Positions 4,464 through 6,615 of a stretch of DNA of 6,615 nt are shown in pieces. The stretch is from positions 1 through 6,615 of the forward strand of contig JADYZI010000083.1 of NCBI GenBank assembly GCA_020853255.1. Direction: 5' to 3'. The stretch comes from Acidobacteriota bacterium. GTDB taxonomy: Bacteria; Acidobacteriota; Blastocatellia; Pyrinomonadales; Pyrinomonadaceae. Each line of letters begins with the position of its first letter. Within the stretch, counting starts at the first letter, position 1. A program made the translations under genes and the position numbers. The notes under the pieces were generated by a model that did no database searches, was not told the DNA's origin, and saw only the letters and a program-made list of their open reading frames with translations.

Positions 4464-6615
4464 ATGATGCGCAACGGCGACTCGATAGTCAAAAAGAACC
4501 AGATGCAGATCCCGGAACCCATGTTCCTCGATGAGCCTGACGATTATTATCCTGACTACTACAGCGGGACATCTTCCGAACCAAGCGGTAAGCAGCAACT
4601 TTCCACGATCCTTGGCATCCTAAAAAAACGATGGTGGCTCATAGCTGGTATAACGATTCTTGGCACCGTAGCCGTGATCGTTTATGAGGCCCAGAAGCCT
4701 GATTTCTACTCCTCAGAGGTTCGGATTCAGATCAACAACGAGGTAAACCCAGGCGCGACGGGGGGCACGGCAAACCCGATCATCCTAAACCAAGGAGCTG
4801 ATCCAGCATACTTCGCGACGCAACTGCAGATCCTTGAAGGGCCCGGATTGCTCCGTCGGGTGGTCAAGAACATGGATCTTGAGAACAATTCGACCTTTTT
4901 TCGGCCCGCAAGTGGACAGCAAACTACAGTTTGGCAGAACGTCCTTCGGATGTTCGGAATGTACAACCCGCCGCGAAGGGTGGATAGCGCCAAAGATGTT
5001 GAGCCGTCGCCAAATCGACTTAACCTCAAGAACGATTCATTGGCGGACCTGGATAGTCAGGCTGAGGCCCTTGCACCCTACGTGTCGTACTTACGACGTG
5101 GCCTTTCAGTTACTCCCGTAAGGGAAGACCGAACAAGCGTAAAGGAGACGCGTTTGATACGGGTGGAATTCACTCACTTCGATCCGGTAATAGCCACCAA
5201 TGTTGTGAATTCTCTTGCGGATGCGTATGTGCTGCAAAATCTCGAACAGAAGGTGGAAAGCAACGCGTCGGCCAGCGATTTTCTTCAGAAGCGAGTCGCT
5301 GAACTTCAATCGCAAATACGCCAGGGCGAAGAACGATTGATGAACTATGGCCGGAGCAATCAGATTCTATCGCTCGATTCCAACCAGAATACGGTAGTTC
5401 AGAGGCTTGCAGATCTGAACAATCAACTGAGTCAGGCGGAAAATGAGCGAATTAATGCGGAAACGGCATACCGGGCCGCGTTGCAGAATCCAATGAACGC
5501 GCCGTCCGCGGAGAGTAAAGACCCACGCACATCGAGCCTTGAAGGACAGCTTACTGGCCTTCAACAACAGCTTCAACAGCTCAAGGTCGAGTATACTGAC
5601 GAATGGCCGGAAGTTAAAAAGATCAAGAGTCAGATCGAAGCGATCGAATTCGAACTGCGGCGAAGCCGGAAAAGGTCGGTTGATACGCAAATGGCCGGCC
5701 TTGAGCAGACGTACCGAGAAGCCGCGGCCAGGGAAAGCCAATTGCGAAGCAATTTTGACCATCAGCGAAATGCAGTTCTGGACCAAAATGAGGCGTCGAT
5801 CAACTACAGGATAATTCAGCAAGAGGTCGATACCAGTAAAGGCCTGCTAAACAACCTCCTACAGCGGTCCCGCGAAACCGAAGTTGTCCTGAACGGTACG
5901 CCGAACAACGTTCATATTGTCGACCGGGCGCTCGTTCCCGGCGGCCCGGATGGACCTCAGCGGACAAAGAATGTGACGCTTGCCTTGATCGGATCGTTAT
6001 TTGCGGGAGTCGGGCTTGCTCTTGCCCTCTACTGGCTTGACGATACGATCCAGGCGACGGATGATCTCGAGAATCGATTGGGCGTACCCGTGATTGGCCT
6101 CATCCCAGGCGTTACTCATGGCATCAAGAATAGACTTCTGCCAAACCGGTTCTCAGGAAGCAGCAGACGGATCGGCAAGCACTATTCGTACGAGATGGAA
6201 TCTTTTCAGAGGCCTCTTATGATCGAGGCATTTCATCAGCTAAGGACATCGTTGTTACTTTCAACCGCTGGCGGGGCCCCAAAAACGATCCTTGTCACTT
6301 CCGGCCAGCCTTTCGAAGGAAAAACGATCACATCGCTCAATCTTGCCAAAAGCCTTGCGCAGATGAACTGCCGAGTGTTGCTGATCGACGCAGATCTGCG
6401 CTGTCCGAAGATGCACGTGATCAATGATCTTAGCAACACGAAAGGGTTAAGCACTCTGGTTACGGCAAAGCACCTTGATCAAGATCTGATCGACCAAACG
6501 ATTCGGAAAGACGTCGAACCTAATCTTGATATGCTTCCGTCGGGTCCAAAGGTACCGAATCCGGCCAATCTCTTCGGCTCGGTGGAGATGAAACGACTCC
6601 TTGAAAGCCTTGGAG
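4464..6615 (+). CDS. Wzz/GumC-type polysaccharide co-polymerase fused to BY-kinase (3' end outside window)
   Basis: An open frame of 717 codons runs to the window edge. This inner-membrane protein controls polysaccharide chain length and, by autophosphorylation cycles, works with the export channel. Order: a cytoplasmic tail (1-56) with a Tyr cluster DDYYPDYY (26-33); transmembrane 1 (about 57-76, WWLIAGITILGTVAVIVY); a large periplasmic Wzz/GNVR region with coiled-coil segments (about 265-450) and YTDEWPEV (377-384), matching the GumC-type YTPxHPxV pattern; a Pro-rich motif VPGGPDGPQR (about 490-499); transmembrane 2 (about 504-525); and the kinase domain. Walker A is GQPFEGKT (614-621) and Walker A' is LLIDADLR (639-646). 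Walker B and the C-terminal Tyr tail lie beyond the window. PFEGKT instead of the common PGEGKT still fits GxxxxGKT. ATG 4464 or 4467 are equal choices; no good ribosome site is seen, so coupling to the upstream gene is likely. Confidence 0.93.
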   Translation, partial: MMRNGDSIVKKNQMQIPEPMFLDEPDDYYPDYYSGTSSEPSGKQQLSTILGILKKRWWLIAGITILGTVAVIVYEAQKPDFYSSEVRIQINNEVNPGATGGTANPIILNQGADPAYFATQLQILEGPGLLRRVVKNMDLENNSTFFRPASGQQTTVWQNVLRMFGMYNPPRRVDSAKDVEPSPNRLNLKNDSLADLDSQAEALAPYVSYLRRGLSVTPVREDRTSVKETRLIRVEFTHFDPVIATNVVNSLADAYVLQNLEQKVESNASASDFLQKRVAELQSQIRQGEERLMNYGRSNQILSLDSNQNTVVQRLADLNNQLSQAENERINAETAYRAALQNPMNAPSAESKDPRTSSLEGQLTGLQQQLQQLKVEYTDEWPEVKKIKSQIEAIEFELRRSRKRSVDTQMAGLEQTYREAAARESQLRSNFDHQRNAVLDQNEASINYRIIQQEVDTSKGLLNNLLQRSRETEVVLNGTPNNVHIVDRALVPGGPDGPQRTKNVTLALIGSLFAGVGLALALYWLDDTIQATDDLENRLGVPVIGLIPGVTHGIKNRLLPNRFSGSSRRIGKHYSYEMESFQRPLMIEAFHQLRTSLLLSTAGGAPKTILVTSGQPFEGKTITSLNLAKSLAQMNCRVLLIDADLRCPKMHVINDLSNTKGLSTLVTAKHLDQDLIDQTIRKDVEPNLDMLPSGPKVPNPANLFGSVEMKRLLESLG

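Noticed and set aside
5367..5822. 151-codon - strand open frame
   Set aside because: It lies wholly antisense to the coiled-coil region of the co-polymerase, whose frame is continuous and has clear family motifs.

Overview
The window looks like one end of a bacterial exopolysaccharide (EPS) locus. It has a Wza/Wzc-type export pair on the + strand, a glycosyltransferase on the - strand, and two divergently oriented NarL/LuxR-type regulators between them. Base composition is close to balanced. The mix of a Wza-like protein without a visible lipobox, a fused chain-length regulator/tyrosine kinase and several response regulators suggests a Gram-negative-type (diderm) environmental bacterium. Acidobacteriota would fit, but that placement is an impression from gene style and not proven here.

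Layout: (1) bases 1-490, - strand: the N-terminal 163 codons of a family-2 glycosyltransferase whose 3' end is outside the window. (2) 491-749: gap with a possible minus-strand terminator. (3) 750-1505, - strand: a REC-HTH regulator whose receiver domain has lost the phospho-acceptor Asp and the acidic pair. (4) 1506-2152: a 647-bp gene-free divergent region with several inverted repeats and one good sigma70-like promoter facing right. (5) 2153-2875, + strand: a second REC-HTH regulator, paralogous to the first, which keeps the acceptor Asp but only part of the rest of the active site. (6) 2876-3054: a short gap with a possible terminator and a leader-like region. (7) 3055-3348: a small basic protein of unknown function. 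(8) 3427-4440: a secreted polysaccharide export protein (PES domain plus two SLBB domains). (9) 4464 to the window end: a Wzz/GumC-type co-polymerase fused to a BY-kinase domain, cut off after its Walker A' motif.

Inferred working model: the inner-membrane co-polymerase/kinase sets chain length and couples to the outer-membrane export channel. The glycosyltransferase adds sugars to the lipid-linked repeat unit. The two regulators, with near-identical recognition helices, probably act on shared operators in this locus. The most unusual points are the degenerate receivers of both regulators (severe in the left one) and a Tyr-rich cluster in the cytoplasmic N-terminal tail of the kinase protein. 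No mobile element, CRISPR array, tRNA or rRNA was seen.
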